In this document: piece by piece, positions 1 through 13,256 of the stretch
How positions within the stretch are numbered: position 1 is the stretch's first letter
Layout of the letters: each line of letters begins with the position of its first letter
Assembly: GCA_009760885.1 (NCBI GenBank)
Contig: CM019719.1
Span: 24,326,084 to 24,390,083, forward strand
DNA: 64,000 nucleotides
DNA from: Achatina immaculata
Lineage: Eukaryota; Mollusca; Gastropoda; Stylommatophora; Achatinidae
Direction of reading: 5' to 3'
Notes under the pieces: generated by a model
Told to the model about the DNA's origin: nothing
What the model saw: the letters and a program-made list of their open reading frames with translations, nothing else
Database searches by the model: none
Made by a program: the position numbers and the translations under genes

Positions 1-26
1 ATTTCAGAGAATGAGAAACATTAGCT

Positions 27-503
27 AACACATCTTTATCAATGAATGTTAGAAAACGAGTCCTAAAATGCTATATTGAACCTATCTTGTTATATGGAAG
101 TGAATCATGGACAATAGGCAAGTCTGCACAAAAATCATTGGAAGCAGCAGAAATGTGGTTTATTAGAAGAATGTTGCGAATCCCCTGGACAGCAAAAATA
201 ACTAATGAAGAATGTATGAGAAGAGCTGGAGAGACAAAAAACCTTGTGAAAAAGATAAGAGAGAGACAATGTACTTTCATAGGACATGCAATGAGAAGAG
301 GGGGCATTGAAAGTATTATAACAACAGGAAAAATAGAAGGAAGAAGATCAAGAGGAAGACCAAGAGAAATGATACTGGACAGTCTGACGGGATGGTGTGA
401 GAGGAGATCACCAACTGAACTGATGGCCTGCATGAAGGATCGGATACTCTGGAGAAGCATAATAGCCAACGCCAGTCGGCACGGCACATGATGATGATGG
501 TGA
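27..503 (+). mobile_element. LINE family A, 3' end of reverse transcriptase ORF
   Basis: A 149-codon open stretch (42-491) encodes the C-terminal tail typical of APE-type LINE polyproteins: a YIEPILLYGSESW block, a FIGHAMRR block and a GRRSRGRPRE block. The stop is followed at once by TGATGATGATGG, a short tandem-repeat tail typical of elements that end in simple repeats rather than poly(A). The copy is 5'-truncated. Shorter copies of the same 3' end lie at 28350-28536 and 57117-57362. Confidence 0.85.
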
Positions 504-1714
504 ATGTTAACCTAAATGTTCACATTTCCTGCCTTTCTGATGTGAGACAAGTAGTTTTGTTCATTCTATTTTGAAAGTTATTTTAAATTGCCGTGCCGCT
601 CGTAGTTTAAAATACCGACTTCCACATTTAAAAACGGTCTGTTACTTTACCAAGTATTTCCAGAAGCACCCACCAATTTTCCAGTTTGAATTAAAATCTG
701 TACACTGTAGCGTTACTGTTTTTCTTACAAAGAACTTCCTCGTGGATCGATTTATGCAGGGAAATGTTGCAAGAGCATTTTATGATCTTATCAATTCAAC
801 AGAGACATGAATACTTGAGGAACATTAAGCCCCAAAGATATGATAATGTGGGTTTTGAAATATTGTTATTTTCATTTACTTGAGTCATCAGTGCGTGTCC
901 GCTGCATAAATAGTATAGACCGCGTTCACAAAATTAAATCTTCTCAAACTGTTGACAAGGTATAATATTAAAAGGCAGAATGTTATAATATGCAAGAAAG
1001 GTAGACAGAAAATAGTGGGCAAATGTAGATAGAAAGTGAGAAGAGTTAAATAAGATACATATTCTGGCCACATCTGAGCACTGACATGGCTGCTAAATTT
1101 TTCTTTTCATCATTACATTTCAGTTTTCCTATTCGCCAGAACTGACCTGATCAGTTAGGCATTGTTTTCATTTCTCCGTTGGTCTCTCTCTCTCTCTGTG
1201 TGTCTCTCTCTCTGTGTCTATCTGTCTCTCTCTCCTTTTGTTTAAAATGCATATGCCATCTGCTTCAGAAAATAGCAGGACTTAAATACTACAGATTGAG
1301 AGATTGCTTTTCGTTGTATATGTATGTCAAGTTTGCACTTATTTTTCAGTTTTCTTGGGTCTTCTGAGGTTTACTTACTTAACAGCAGCGCTAGAAATGT
1401 GTGAAAAACAACAAATACTTACAAACAGAAGTGTACGTTTAAAAAAATGTACCACATCACAGTGAAGAACAGCCCAGAGACTCCATGCAGAAAGAAATTG
1501 AGATTGAAGTAGATAAAGATACATGGTGTCGTTTTATTTAATGATAAAAACAAAAAAAAAACGAGGAAGGAAAATAAAAGGGGAAAATAGGATTTTAAAA
1601 AGGACAACAGCTGCATTGAGTATTCTACCTCTTCTTCAGTGTGACGTGTCCTTCCTAGAACGTTATCCCTCTCACTTGTTGCCGAAAGTTGACCAGCGTC
1701 TCGTACAGACATAT
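504..1714. other. Unassigned non-coding DNA
   Basis: No convincing exon, RNA gene or repeat family was recognised. The short open frames here lack motifs and codon character. A CT/TG-rich simple repeat occupies about 1179-1236. Confidence 0.5.
1179..1236. repeat. CT/TG microsatellite
   Basis: Interrupted runs of TC and TG dinucleotides are visible directly. Confidence 0.85.
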
Positions 1715-2065
1715 TCAGACTTTCCGTGATTTCATTTTGAAGGTGGAGTGCCTTATCTGGAACCATAGAAATGACAAAATAGTGGATAAACTGGCACCTG
1801 CTGCGAGGTCCCCTTTTATTGTTTTGCCGGGCAATGTGCCTTCTGCTATCAAACTATCCAACCCACTGTATCTTTTGACGTGGCCGAAGTATCTCAGCTT
1901 TCTAATTTTGATGGTGTTTAGGAGCCAGATTTCTGCGACACGTAATCGCATTAGTATCTCATTATTTGATTTTCTTTCTATCCATGATATTCTAAGTGCC
2001 CTTCTGTAACATTTCATTTCAATTATCTTTTCTTCTTACGTGTCCATCTTTCGCATCCTTACGTT
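1715..2065 (-). mobile_element. LINE 3'-end remnant
   Basis: On the minus strand the frame gives KCYRRALRISW, NNEILMRL and LRYFGHVKR blocks. These match the conserved C-terminal region after the reverse transcriptase in the other LINE copies of this window. The remainder is scrambled, so this is an old, truncated copy. Confidence 0.65.
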
Positions 2066-4000
2066 GCCACTGGGAATATGTAGGCTCTAAGTAATCATAG
2101 CTTTGTTTTCTTCAATGTTACACCACAGCGTCAGTATTACTCTATCTACCTCTGTCGCAGTGATTGTCAACCAGAAGCAGTTATCTGCCCGGAGAGGAAT
2201 TTTTTTCTTACACGGAAAGACTATATAATGGTGAAAATCCTTTCTAGATGATGATTTTGTTATGTAGAGAACGATTCGGAGACAGCGTGGGTTGGAAAGG
2301 AAGGATTGGGGCCTGGCGCAATGAAAAACCACCAACTCTTTATCAGCAGCAGCAGTTTTTTTAAACACAGTCGTCATTGCACTTATCTCTCATTTGCAAT
2401 AAATTAAGGAAAAAGTGTTGTTCATTGAAGAACGCGAAGGTTTGGAAAGCAGAAGTAGGCAACCAGGGTAATCAAATCGATACAAACACGTTTCTCGAAG
2501 GCAGAAGGACATTTTCTTGCCGCTGCAGACTCCCAGTCCACGCAGTTGTTAAAATGAGTACTCGACATTCAATATTGAGTAAATTGCTTACGGAAGCGGA
2601 AGATTTCTGCCAGTACAGGGAGGTACTGTAGATTTTATTTCACACACAGCTGAAAGTGAATAAAGGAAAAATAGGATATCATGTAAAATACAGTCCCATA
2701 TATATGAGATTTCACCTGAGTCACAGCAAGTGAACGGGAAAGAAGGGCCAGTGAAGCAACGTGATGCTCGAATAACCCCTCCATAGCTAACATCTGCCTG
2801 CTTCAAAATCGTCTTTTAAGGGAAAAAATGTCATTACGTATAATAAAGACAAATCGTAGAATGTTATTGCTCGTTTAACTGGAAATCATGACATTCTACT
2901 GACTAGAGTTAATGCCTGATTTTATCTCTTCGCCCTGCAATAAATCCAGACACTATTCATATAAAAGACTTACTTATTCAGTGGTACAGAAATAAGAGCA
3001 CTTGCTGGATTTTTTCTTAAAATAAAACTTTTACAGTCATGCCATTGGCAGTAGTCTTCGCTTTGAACCACATATCTTTTGCCGTAGATACAAAATGGAG
3101 GAAAAGGACAGACCTCATGCATATAAGCTGGTTACCCGTTCCCAGGTACAGCGTCGCATTACCATTTTTAATAGTGTTTTTAATATCCAGTAATGTACGG
3201 AATGCTTTAAGGTGTGTCTCTAGATCGTAACAAGTTTTTGCTGTGTTGTCAGACGAGAACTGCTTTAACACCGAGAGGGCTTGCCTACCTGTCCCATCTG
3301 TCATTGTCAGAGCTAGCACATGTTTTCGTGTGCAGAAAAGGAACAACAAGTTTTTCTGGTCTGTTAGAAAAACGCGAGAAAATTTCTTGGTGACGAACAA
3401 GTCTCACCATCTGTGGTTTCTTCGCAGGTCCCAAGACAGAAAGGCATCTTTGATGTCTGGTTCAATAAAAACTGTTTGTTTACTTCGATTTCGAATTTCT
3501 TCCTTCTTGTGTTATGGTATCCTTTAGTTTATAGTATAGTATCTTGTTCTTTGGTTTATAGTATCTTATTCTTTAGTTAATAGTATATTACACATGTAAA
3601 ATTTGAATTTTGTTGAAATTAGGACTTATTTTCACACATTCCGTGACGTCTAATCTAACTTTGTAGAATGGCATCTGAGCATATCGATATTGGGACTCCA
3701 GACTTAGTTATCTCATGTATTGTGTGGCTGGCTGATGATGTCTTTGTAAATGTCAGCTAGGTTGATGCTCCGGTTAAGATCTTGATATCGGTCTTCAAAT
3801 AGGACCGGAAGTTAGGTTCTTACAGTTTAGTTCGGAAGTGAGACGCTAGCTTCTCAGTAAGCTCTCACTTTTATGATAGAATAAGTTGATCTATACTTTG
3901 TTGGCGGGGTTGAAGTAACAAAACACATTGATTCCAGGAGTAACTAGTAGAGGAGGTAGGATAGAGTCTCGATTGGGGGTGAAGACGATGTCCGATTTGG
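2066..4000. other. Unassigned non-coding DNA
   Basis: I see no supported gene. A 127-codon minus-strand open frame (3017-3400) has no recognisable motif and is left uncalled. At about 3515-3595 there is a degenerate short tandem of TTTATAGTAT-type units. Confidence 0.45.
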
Positions 4001-4190
4001 CAGGATTGACGAACCATAGCTGACGTGATAGTGTCAGGATTGACGAACCATAGCTGACGTGATAGTGTCAGGATTGACGAACCATAGCTGACGTGATAGT
4101 GTCAGGATTGACGAACCATAGATGACATGATAGTGTCAAGATTGACGAACCATAGCTGACATGATAGTGTCAGGATTGACGAACCACAAT
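4001..4190. repeat. 34-bp minisatellite, about 5.5 copies
   Basis: Unit starts at 4001, 4035, 4069, 4103, 4137 and 4171, each beginning CAGGATTGACGAACC with exact 34-bp spacing. The first three units are identical. Units four and five carry a few substitutions, and the last is partial and diverges after about 17 bases. Confidence 0.95.
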
Positions 4191-7100
4191 CGACCAAGTC
4201 ATTATCCTATCTTTCCGTTGCTACAATGAGTAAGCGGCTCAGCCTAGCTAACGTGGCAGGAATCGCCAGTGGAATCTGCTAAAGAATTATTGCACACCTC
4301 CTGCTTTTTAGCTTAGGGACTGAAAAAAACCTACTCCTAATCCAACATGATACCGCTCCAACGCTTGAAGTTCCAGGGAAGGGGAAGAAGAAGATCTAGT
4401 TTTTAAGATATACATCTTCTTAATCTGGAAAGGATTTTGTGATCACCCTGAACAGGAAAATGTGTGTACATGAGCAGAGAATACAAGGTTTAAACATCGT
4501 CACTGTGTGTCAGCTGCAGAGAAAACCAGCTTGCAGTTTCAAGTGGACAGAAAAAGATGAAGAAGAAGAGTTCTAATCAGTTTGGACTTGCTGGCCCCCA
4601 TTCTTCCTTCATCGGTGACAGTTAATGACAGCAGCATGCAGTTTACGCCCGGCCCCCGCCATGTTGAATTTCACTGCACTTAAAGCTGACTTAACAGTCT
4701 CATTTCAAAACTGCAGAAATTACGCAGTGTGGACTCCTATTTTAACAATCATGCCGATGGTCTTGTTAGTATTCAGATTGACTTACTGGGTAAAGTAGTG
4801 GCTTACAGCCTAACATTGTGTAATGCTGATTCAGTCTCGCCTTCGGCCATATTGACTATTGACTTATAGCTTTCCTAGGTCTGTCAGCGCACGGTCTCAC
4901 TCTGTGGAATGGTTATCTGTTATAATTCTCACATTATTTTGTGTTGACCACGTTTAAATGTAAAGCTGAATGTGAATGAGAAATACATACAAAGATCATA
5001 TTATGGCTTGGAGAGAAAAGTGAGGAGGCTGAGCAAGATCCTGGAATGAAAAGAAATCTATTACTCAGTAAGAGGTTTAGTTTTCCTTTTCTCTTTCTCT
5101 CTTTATTTCTAGTTTTAAAGAAAATGTAGTATCATAAAACATCACTCGACATACATATCTAAAATACTTCATTTTACCTTAGATAACAGATAACATTAGC
5201 ATACCGTACAAAGACGTATAGAAAGACCTAAATGGAGTGAGAGGGTGGGACACATGCACGGCAAACTACATTAGAGTAACCAGTGTATATTGTTGAAATG
5301 TTAAAATAAAAAGAAGTCAATTTGTCCTTTATGCAAAATGGTATATTTTGCACATACGTTGCTCAGGGGGCTCCATTAAAAACAAAACTGTCCTGGATGC
5401 CATCACTAGTTATACATACGGTGTAATGACATTGGAATATGACGCTATATAACATCGTGCTCACCAGACAGGTTTTACATTTTACTCATCGCGCAAAACT
5501 GTATATAATTTCAGCACACATGTCAGCCTTTCTAAATTATAGACTCTGTATTTGCCGACACCCATTTGAAACTTGATGGACTGATCTTCCTTCCTTGGCC
5601 TCAGCTACTGGCCATTTTCACACGTCCACCACACTGTCTTAGATTAGTTTGTTTTTTCTCGTCATGAGTTTCACGAAAACAAAAGTGTAGAAAATAAATT
5701 TTAAAAATGAATACATTATTGTTTCGTTTAAGTTTTCTAGGTAATAATCACACGCCAGAGTATATACATGAAAAACTAATAAAAAGCTGCAAGACGACAC
5801 GCGAACGCACATTAGTTACAATTTAGCTTTCGGTATTTTGTAGATGGCTTCTTTCCAAACATTCATATAGTTTAGCTTTCAGAGAAAATAAAAGGAACGA
5901 GAAGCTTTATCATATCTGAATTAATCTGTATTAAGCTAATAAATATGTTAGGACAGCTCAAGATGATTAGTATGCGGAAGAAAAACATAACATCAGAAGC
6001 CAGTAAAACTTTGGGAAACATTATCGTTTTATATGCTGCTCTTTGCTATTGGTTCCAGTATGGGTTTCACAATCTCCACTTTTATGTTACTTACAGACCT
6101 GCTGTCATAGTGCTTCTAGAATCTTCATCAAAGAGCAGTGCATAATCATTTCATATACTTTATAAACGGAAATGATGTCTTCTGTCTTTCTTCTTTGTCA
6201 TCTCCTTCTCTTCCCCGCTCTCACAGTCGCTGTCTTACTGAAGTATAGTGTAACGTATATTTAGTGCACAAAAAGTAAACAATACTTTCTTACTAAAGAA
6301 ATAAAACCCCTCCTCCCCCCCCCCAAGTCCCAACCCCCCAACCTGAGGGAAATAAACCACGCACGCAGAGATTTTTTTTAACCGGCATTATTATGGCCTA
6401 GAGCAGCAGCACTTCCAGTAGAGTAGAACATGGGAGTTTTTGCTCAGTTTACAGGAGGGAGAGGGGTCAAAATGCATTTAGAAAAAAAAGAAAACAAAAC
6501 ATCAGACAGTGTTTCACGAATTTTTTATCTACAGTTATCGGACAATAGTTGCATAATTAAGTAGTTTTTTGGTATAATCTTGTCATGTTCTGATCGTTGC
6601 TGAAATAACAATCAGAATGCCTAAACCACGCAGACTTGAGGCGTGAGACATGGCCAGAGGACATAAGCTTGGGGCAAAAGCTTTGGGGATTCTATCAGGA
6701 TCTGGAGAGGACTGCAGGCTTTGCCATGTCGACAGGGATAAGGATCTGAAGTGACCAACAACCTCGAACGTAGAAGAAGTGCAATCAGAAAACATAGAAC
6801 TGAAAAAAAGCAATTTCTGCATTAGTTTTAGTATGCGCTGTTTTAGATTTTTTCCAAGAAGTGTCTTTTTTCATGATATGTACAATAATGTATAATACGA
6901 TTTTTAAAAGAATACTTATTGATTTCTAAAAATACTGAAGGGGAAAAACACCAGTCGAGGCTTGTAATTTATTATAAAAAGAGAATATTTTTTCTTTGCA
7001 ATTTTAATTATCTTCTCACATAAATATCTGTAGATTGTTGGTGTGCATTGTAATATCCTCTGCGCTTAGTTGCAAAGTATATTTCTTTACTCCACGTCAA

Positions 7101-8185
7101 CCAAATGGCACGAAATGGAGGTTTAAAAGTAAGTCGATGTCATTTTTTAAATTGGAGTCATAAAGCTTCATTTTGTTGAGCAACTTCTTTCATACATGTT
7201 TTAATAACTTTTGATTGGTTTAATTGGCTTTGTGTTCGACACCTGTCTTTATTTGCTTACACTTGTTGTTTGACCTTATTGACAACGCAGCTTCCCAATA
7301 CAGAGCAGCTCTACACATGGCACGATCATTTGCCAGTTCTACCAAATTCATGTGTCTGTTTACTTCATTCAGGAGGGCATGTGATAAGGAGAACATTTCT
7401 TTAATCTGCTTTTCTCGTCCTCAACTTTTTCTCTTAAAAGTGATTTGGGATGAAAAGTATTATTTACTGTGCAGAATTAGTGTATTAACAGCATTTGAGA
7501 TCTTCGTTAAAACAAATCTAGTGTAACATTCACACCCATACTTGCGCGATATATGAAGAATACAAAATATAAATTAGAGCCCACCTAAAGACCAGATACC
7601 TGTAGGCCGTGAAAAATGAAGTGATGAAAGCAGGCAGCCCAGGTCACCTGGTCGTAGACGTGCTATGACTGATGTTAATTTACATTAAGACAAGGTCTTC
7701 GTTGGAGACAAAGCACATATGTCATCTGAGTTTGTGATAAAGGGAAACGAATAGGTTGTCTCTTTGTTTTACCATGTTTTAAAAATTGTTAACGGACATT
7801 AAGGATACTCTTGGTTTGTCGCACTGGAATAAATTCATGTGAAATAGTAATATTATTTCAAGTATACTTCTGTATCATTTCGAATACGATGGAGAAAGTT
7901 TCAGTTAGATCTGATTATAAGCAGCAACGGTTATAGAGCCAGTGATTATTGAGAATACAAAGAAGAAAACAGTATGTGGCTTCAGGATCTTAAAAAAAAT
8001 ATTGTTTTTAGACTTTTGCAAGAAGTTGGTTCAACTTTTGGATAAGATAAGGAATACATAATTACGACATGATTTAGGAAAAAAAGTTTTGTTCTTTAAA
8101 GAAAAAGGACAGTGTAAATGGTGGTAGATCTCTTGCGTGTTTATGGATAGTAACAGACTAGCTGTTAATAAAACTTGCCTTCATA
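4191..8185. other. Upstream region of the giant exon, no gene recognised
   Basis: I found no myosin motor motifs, no LINE motifs and no RNA gene. If the giant exon is a first coding exon, its promoter and 5' UTR should lie here. Two upstream ATGs are visible near the end: a short frame at 8118-8150, and an out-of-frame one at 8143 that runs to 8337 across the main start. Confidence 0.4.
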
Positions 8186-11100
8186 ATGTTTACGAGAAAC
8201 GGTTACCATTGGATTCATCCAAATTCTCAATACACATCTCACAGAGTAGCCAGCAGTGCTATAATGCAGCCCTCAGCTTATGTAGCACCATCTCAAGCAC
8301 ATCCTTTAATCAGTGCTTCACCCATAGACCCAGGTAGGTCAGTAGTGCCACCTGTACCTTATGTGAAACCCTTCGGAAATACTATCATCGATACTAACGC
8401 CTCTGTTACATATCACAAAGAAAAAGAAACCGGAGGACTAATTGAAACATCAACCTCACCTAATAAGAACTACGTTATGGCCAGATCGGTTAATTCATCG
8501 CGTAATATTCCCAAAATGTTCAGCAATGAAGCGTCAAGTTATAGTCAGCCAGGACTGTATGTACCTAGACAGTATGAGTATACATCAGTTACACTTGACA
8601 GTGGTAGGTCGTATAAACCATCCACTAAGACAGATACCCATTTCAGTACATCAGGTGCACAGATGCATCACCCGAAAGTAAAAGGAAAGTTATCTCACCA
8701 TGCCGTTTCGGAGAGTGACGTAGGTCGACACAAGCACCGCTCTCCTGAGATAGAGTATTTTATTATAGATCGTCAAAGATCAGAAGGAGATTCTTCGCAG
8801 GGACGCAAGTCACCATTAGGATTTCCGTGTTTGGCAACGTCTAGGCGTAGCAAGACTGAGAAATGGCCAGATAGCGTTGATTCATCCAAGTCTCCCAAAA
8901 AGTCGTCATCCGATTATAGTTTCAGAAGCGATTCTGGCATTAAGGAGGGAACTTCACCGCATAAAATGAATGCTCAGTCGAGAAACATTACTAAAGTGAC
9001 TAAAGATATATCCGGTGCGTCTTACCAAGGTAACGGAGCAAATCAAGAAATTGACTTGATTCCGGAGGCCGGCGATGGTGAACTAAGAGGCCAGGGTCCC
9101 GCAGATCGTCATGTAGTATCTTCTTTATTCATTACTGTTCCTGGAAAGGCTACTTCCGAAGATAGTAAACACAAAAAGAGAAAGAAAAAGAAGAATAAAC
9201 GAAAACGAGAGTATAAGAGAGACTATTATCCATACATGTTTCCAGGACACAGTATCTTGGATCCGGCGGAGATGATGTACAAACCGTTAGAATACATTGA
9301 CAACCCGGCAGACTGGAACTATATACAATATCCTGCGGCTGATTATGGGAACATGGTTTTCGTAGGTGAAAACGGGCAAGTATATGAACATTATCCATAT
9401 GACAGAAACTACATGTTCTACAATCCCTTACAGTATGACGCTATGAAAGGACATCGCGATTTAGATGAAAGCACCACATCAAGCGGAGATACTTCTGATG
9501 ATGAAACTTCTAATGAAGAAACCCATTACTTTTTTGGAAAACACAAGACTGTGACAAATGGCAGGTCTGTACCTAAGGACAAGAGAAACCCCGTACCACT
9601 AAGCAAAAGAGACTTTAAGGAAACTGTCCCTATCTACACATACAGACACCCACAGAGAAAGTCACGCCGACCAAACCAGCATTATGATCGGTCTCGTGAA
9701 AGCAAGACGCGATATCATCGTTCTGTGAGAAACATGCTTTACAGTAGCTCTGATGATAATGATGAAGAACATCGAGAAGAAGACGATGATAACTATCCTG
9801 ATGAAAAATTATACTCAACAGCTTCCAGAAACAAGCATACACGAAAAAACGAGGCAGAAAAAACATCAGACAAAGCCAATCAGCCTTCAGGAGTGGCACC
9901 GGCAGATTCTCTCGATACCAACTTTACCCTCTCACCTGCTCCACTGGCGAATCCAAATATTCCTAATCAGTATACTGGGTTCCCGTGTTCAATGACTCCT
10001 GGGCACATGGACCAGCTTCTTAGAAACACAAATCTTAACCTAGCAACAATGAGAAGCTTTCTGGATGCCATGAGCATCTCTCTTGCAAAAATGCCAGCCT
10101 CCAATTTAAACTTTCCCTACAATACACAGCAGCCAGCAGACCAACTCAGTGCAGATACGCTGGACAACGTGGAGACTCAAGATTTTTTCATAAATTCAAA
10201 TCCTGCCACAGATCGAACAAAACATAAAGAGGCACTACTGTCGCGAGTTTATGAGCGATCAAATATGACGCAACCAAAAACAGACCCAGCATTTACCAGA
10301 GAAGACGTCTATGCAACACTGGACTCTGATTCAGCAATAACTGATTATCTGGCTAGCAGTTTAGAAAGACAGACTAAAGCCAAAAGCAAAACAGTTAGCC
10401 ATGAGGGATACAAAAGTCGAAGAAATGATGATAGCCTGGAAGTTTATCCCAGAAGAGCGGTAGATACAAATGGTTGGCCATTTCGTACCAGTAAAGACGT
10501 GGGAAGTTCCACCTACAACGACAATATCTCTGAAATAATCGACATGGGAACAAAGGTAAAGGCAACAGTTGAAAGAACCTGGACATACGATCCAGGTAAT
10601 GCTCCTCTTAATGCAAAACCCAGCAAAATTATACCCAGTAAGCGTCAGCTTTATTCTGGGATTAATTCTAGACCATTACCGCCTATCACTTCGACAGAAC
10701 CACCAATGAAAGATGCGTCAGCGCAGACAAATAACAACAGTAACTTACCGCGTGGTATTCCGGTACTACCTTCATCGCCTGTTCCAACTTACACAGCATC
10801 TCATTTAGACTCATCTAATTCAGTTCCTGGTTTTCGGGTCCTGCGATCAATATCTAGGGATGTTCAGACCCAGTCGATTAACTCACCACCCTCTTTACCG
10901 CTACCAAAGTCAGTGACTCTTAAAAAAGGAACAGAGACACGCTCGATTTCAGTCCAAGCAGATTCTCCCCACTTTTATAGTCAGATGAACATCCCTTCTA
11001 CAGATCTGCAAAGCAACAGCGTTCACAAAGAAATCCACCCACCACACTATGTTTCGGATGTAGCCACTTCAGACCTTGCAATGATTAATTCATCTGGAAT

Positions 11101-12826
11101 TTCTAGGAGCGGTGCTGCAGATGGGATCAGCAAAAGCCTGACAAATGATACAGTAAGAGAGTTCCGTACTGCTCATGATGGGGCAGAGGAAAAGGTTGGC
11201 GTCATGGCACAGGCTAGTAATTCTCGATTATATTCTGGTCCAACCATGGTTCACCCAATGGAAGACTATGATGTATATCCAAGAACAACCACGAATGTGC
11301 AATCTGAATCTTATATTCAAGTAGACAGACCAGAAACAGTAGTTGGTTATCACCCATCACGACAGCCTGCAAGGGATATTCGTCTTCTCCCACCAAATTC
11401 ACAACATGCGGGGCACTCCTCTTCTCTTGCGCGATCAACAGATTATATAACCGATTCCCTTAGTTCACAGTACCAGGAACATTTAAGAACTTTAAGCTCA
11501 TTTCCCCAGTCTTCAGAGTCTCCAGAAAAACAGACTCTTTCACTAGATGTACAATCTAAACAGCATGAAATGACTCATAGATCCTCACCACGCCTTCTGA
11601 ACTCATTCACGAATAAAACAAACTCACCACATTTATCTTCACAATTTGTTAACGATACATCTAGATCTCCACCACAAACAACAGCATATTCCACAGAAAC
11701 TCATAGATCACCACTACCGTACCCAAAAGGTGGTAAAAAATTACTACCCCGTTCAGTAGAGTCTTCAAATGTTCGATCTGTGATCTCATCACCGTTGTTA
11801 CAGCACTCTTGTACGAAAAACAAGATAGGCACTGATTTCAGGGACATGCCCTACCATTTCTACAAAGGGGACCCAACTTTGCTGTCACATTCATCAGGCA
11901 AGGCATACTTCTTACCACAGGAGAACTTATTAGGTGATGACAGATCCCCTATCTGTAATGAATCAGTGAAAAATGAGAAAACTGATTTATGTGAAGTGGA
12001 TTACATATTCTATAGAGGACCCAACGCAGTGTCCATTGAAAATTTAGCGATCCCAATGACTGACCAAACGAATCACCACGTAAATCTTGAAGCTCATGAG
12101 AAGTCAACTATGTCTGATTATAAGTTACAAAACAAACACTTGCGAAATACAGAAAGCCAATTTCCTGTTAATGCGGACTCAAGTGTACCAATACCACCTA
12201 GAGATTTTGATAGCGACGCTGACAGTTGTGAATATATCTATACATCACAAGGATGGTCACAGATGATTGACTCTCCCAATAGTACTACAGTTATGATGTG
12301 TACAAGTGTCAAAGACAACAGTGTCAGATATATGGAGCAATTTTATAATCATCAGTGCAAGAAAGACGATCCACATGAAAGAATGTTGTACAAATTCTTC
12401 GGAGGCTGTCTCCCAGAATATAGGACCAAGTCAAAATTTATTGACCTTATTATTCACAATGATGACGAGGTTTTTAATGGCATACAAAGTCTAGACAAGC
12501 TACCTGTTGATGATGTTGTTTCATTGAAAGTAGGTTCAGATTTTGGATGTGTTCAGAGGCAAAGTTCACAGAAAATGCCATTATTTTATTTCCTCATTGA
12601 GGAACGATTGTTGTATCCTAAGTCAAATGACTTTGACTCGAAGATGTCTTTCAGCCTGCATGACTTAGAATATTGCAGTGCCGAGATGATCTTCAGATCT
12701 GACTTAAGTCATTGCACTGAAAATTCAAGAACGTCACTCTTTAGACAATTCTCAGGTAGCGATTATATTTCCAGCAGTGAAAATACCAAACTAAGAAATA
12801 AGGAGAAATCCAAATCTAACGAAACT
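8186..12826 (+). CDS. Giant single exon, low-complexity N-terminal extension, probably of a class XV myosin
   Basis: There are 1547 codons without a stop from the ATG at 8186 (A at -3; an in-frame TAG lies 27 bases upstream at 8159) to a consensus donor, ACT|GTAAGT, at 12827. Without splicing the frame would stop at 12937 after 36 intron-like codons. The product is rich in Ser, Pro, Tyr, Asn and Thr, with no folded domain I can name. Visible parts are a basic cluster at residues 328-345 (HKKRKKKKNKRKR), followed by an aromatic Tyr/Pro/Met-rich block (about 346-415), an acidic stretch near 519-541, and two related motifs near the C-terminus (YHFYKGDP and YIFYRGPN). Vertebrate MYO15A also has a huge disordered extension encoded by one exon before its motor, which is the basis of this call. 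No motor exons follow here, so this could instead be a separate gene or an alternative first exon. Coding status is secure; gene membership is inferred. Confidence 0.75.
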
Positions 12827-13256
12827 GTAAGTTGCCCAGCATTTAGCTGTTTATTACTTTCTCCTTTTGCATTTTTTTCTTTGGAAATAAAATGTATAGA
12901 ATGTTCCTTTCTACACGGAACAGCAGCAGTATGGTAAAGAGCTGTTCCACTGTTCCGTGTTTTAGGTTTACCTAGTCCTTAAAAGGACTCTTTGCTGTTA
13001 CTGCTCACTCGATTTAAGGCCACTCAGCAGGTATGATTTCAAGTCATTAGTCTCTGATTAACTCTTTGACCAGTCTGTGGTTAATATTGTACCCAGATAA
13101 TGTGATTTATTCTCTCTAACGGTAAGTACACAGGAGACTGGTTCTTGGGCAAGACAAAACCATACTGACCCTTCTAACATTGAGTTAAACCTGCTGAAAT
13201 CAGTGGTAGGTTTAAGTTTTTTTTTATCTACAGTTACTTCCACCTACTCACTAGAC

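Noticed and set aside
3017..3400. 127-codon minus-strand frame as a gene
   Set aside because: No recognisable motif, no convincing splice sites, and an overlapping frame on the other strand is just as open.
6583..7526. Myosin motor exons upstream of the giant exon
   Set aside because: I looked for P-loop, switch, relay and converter patterns in the open frames; none is present.
7224..7526. 100-codon frame as an upstream exon
   Set aside because: No consensus acceptor or donor frames it and its composition is like the surrounding non-coding DNA.
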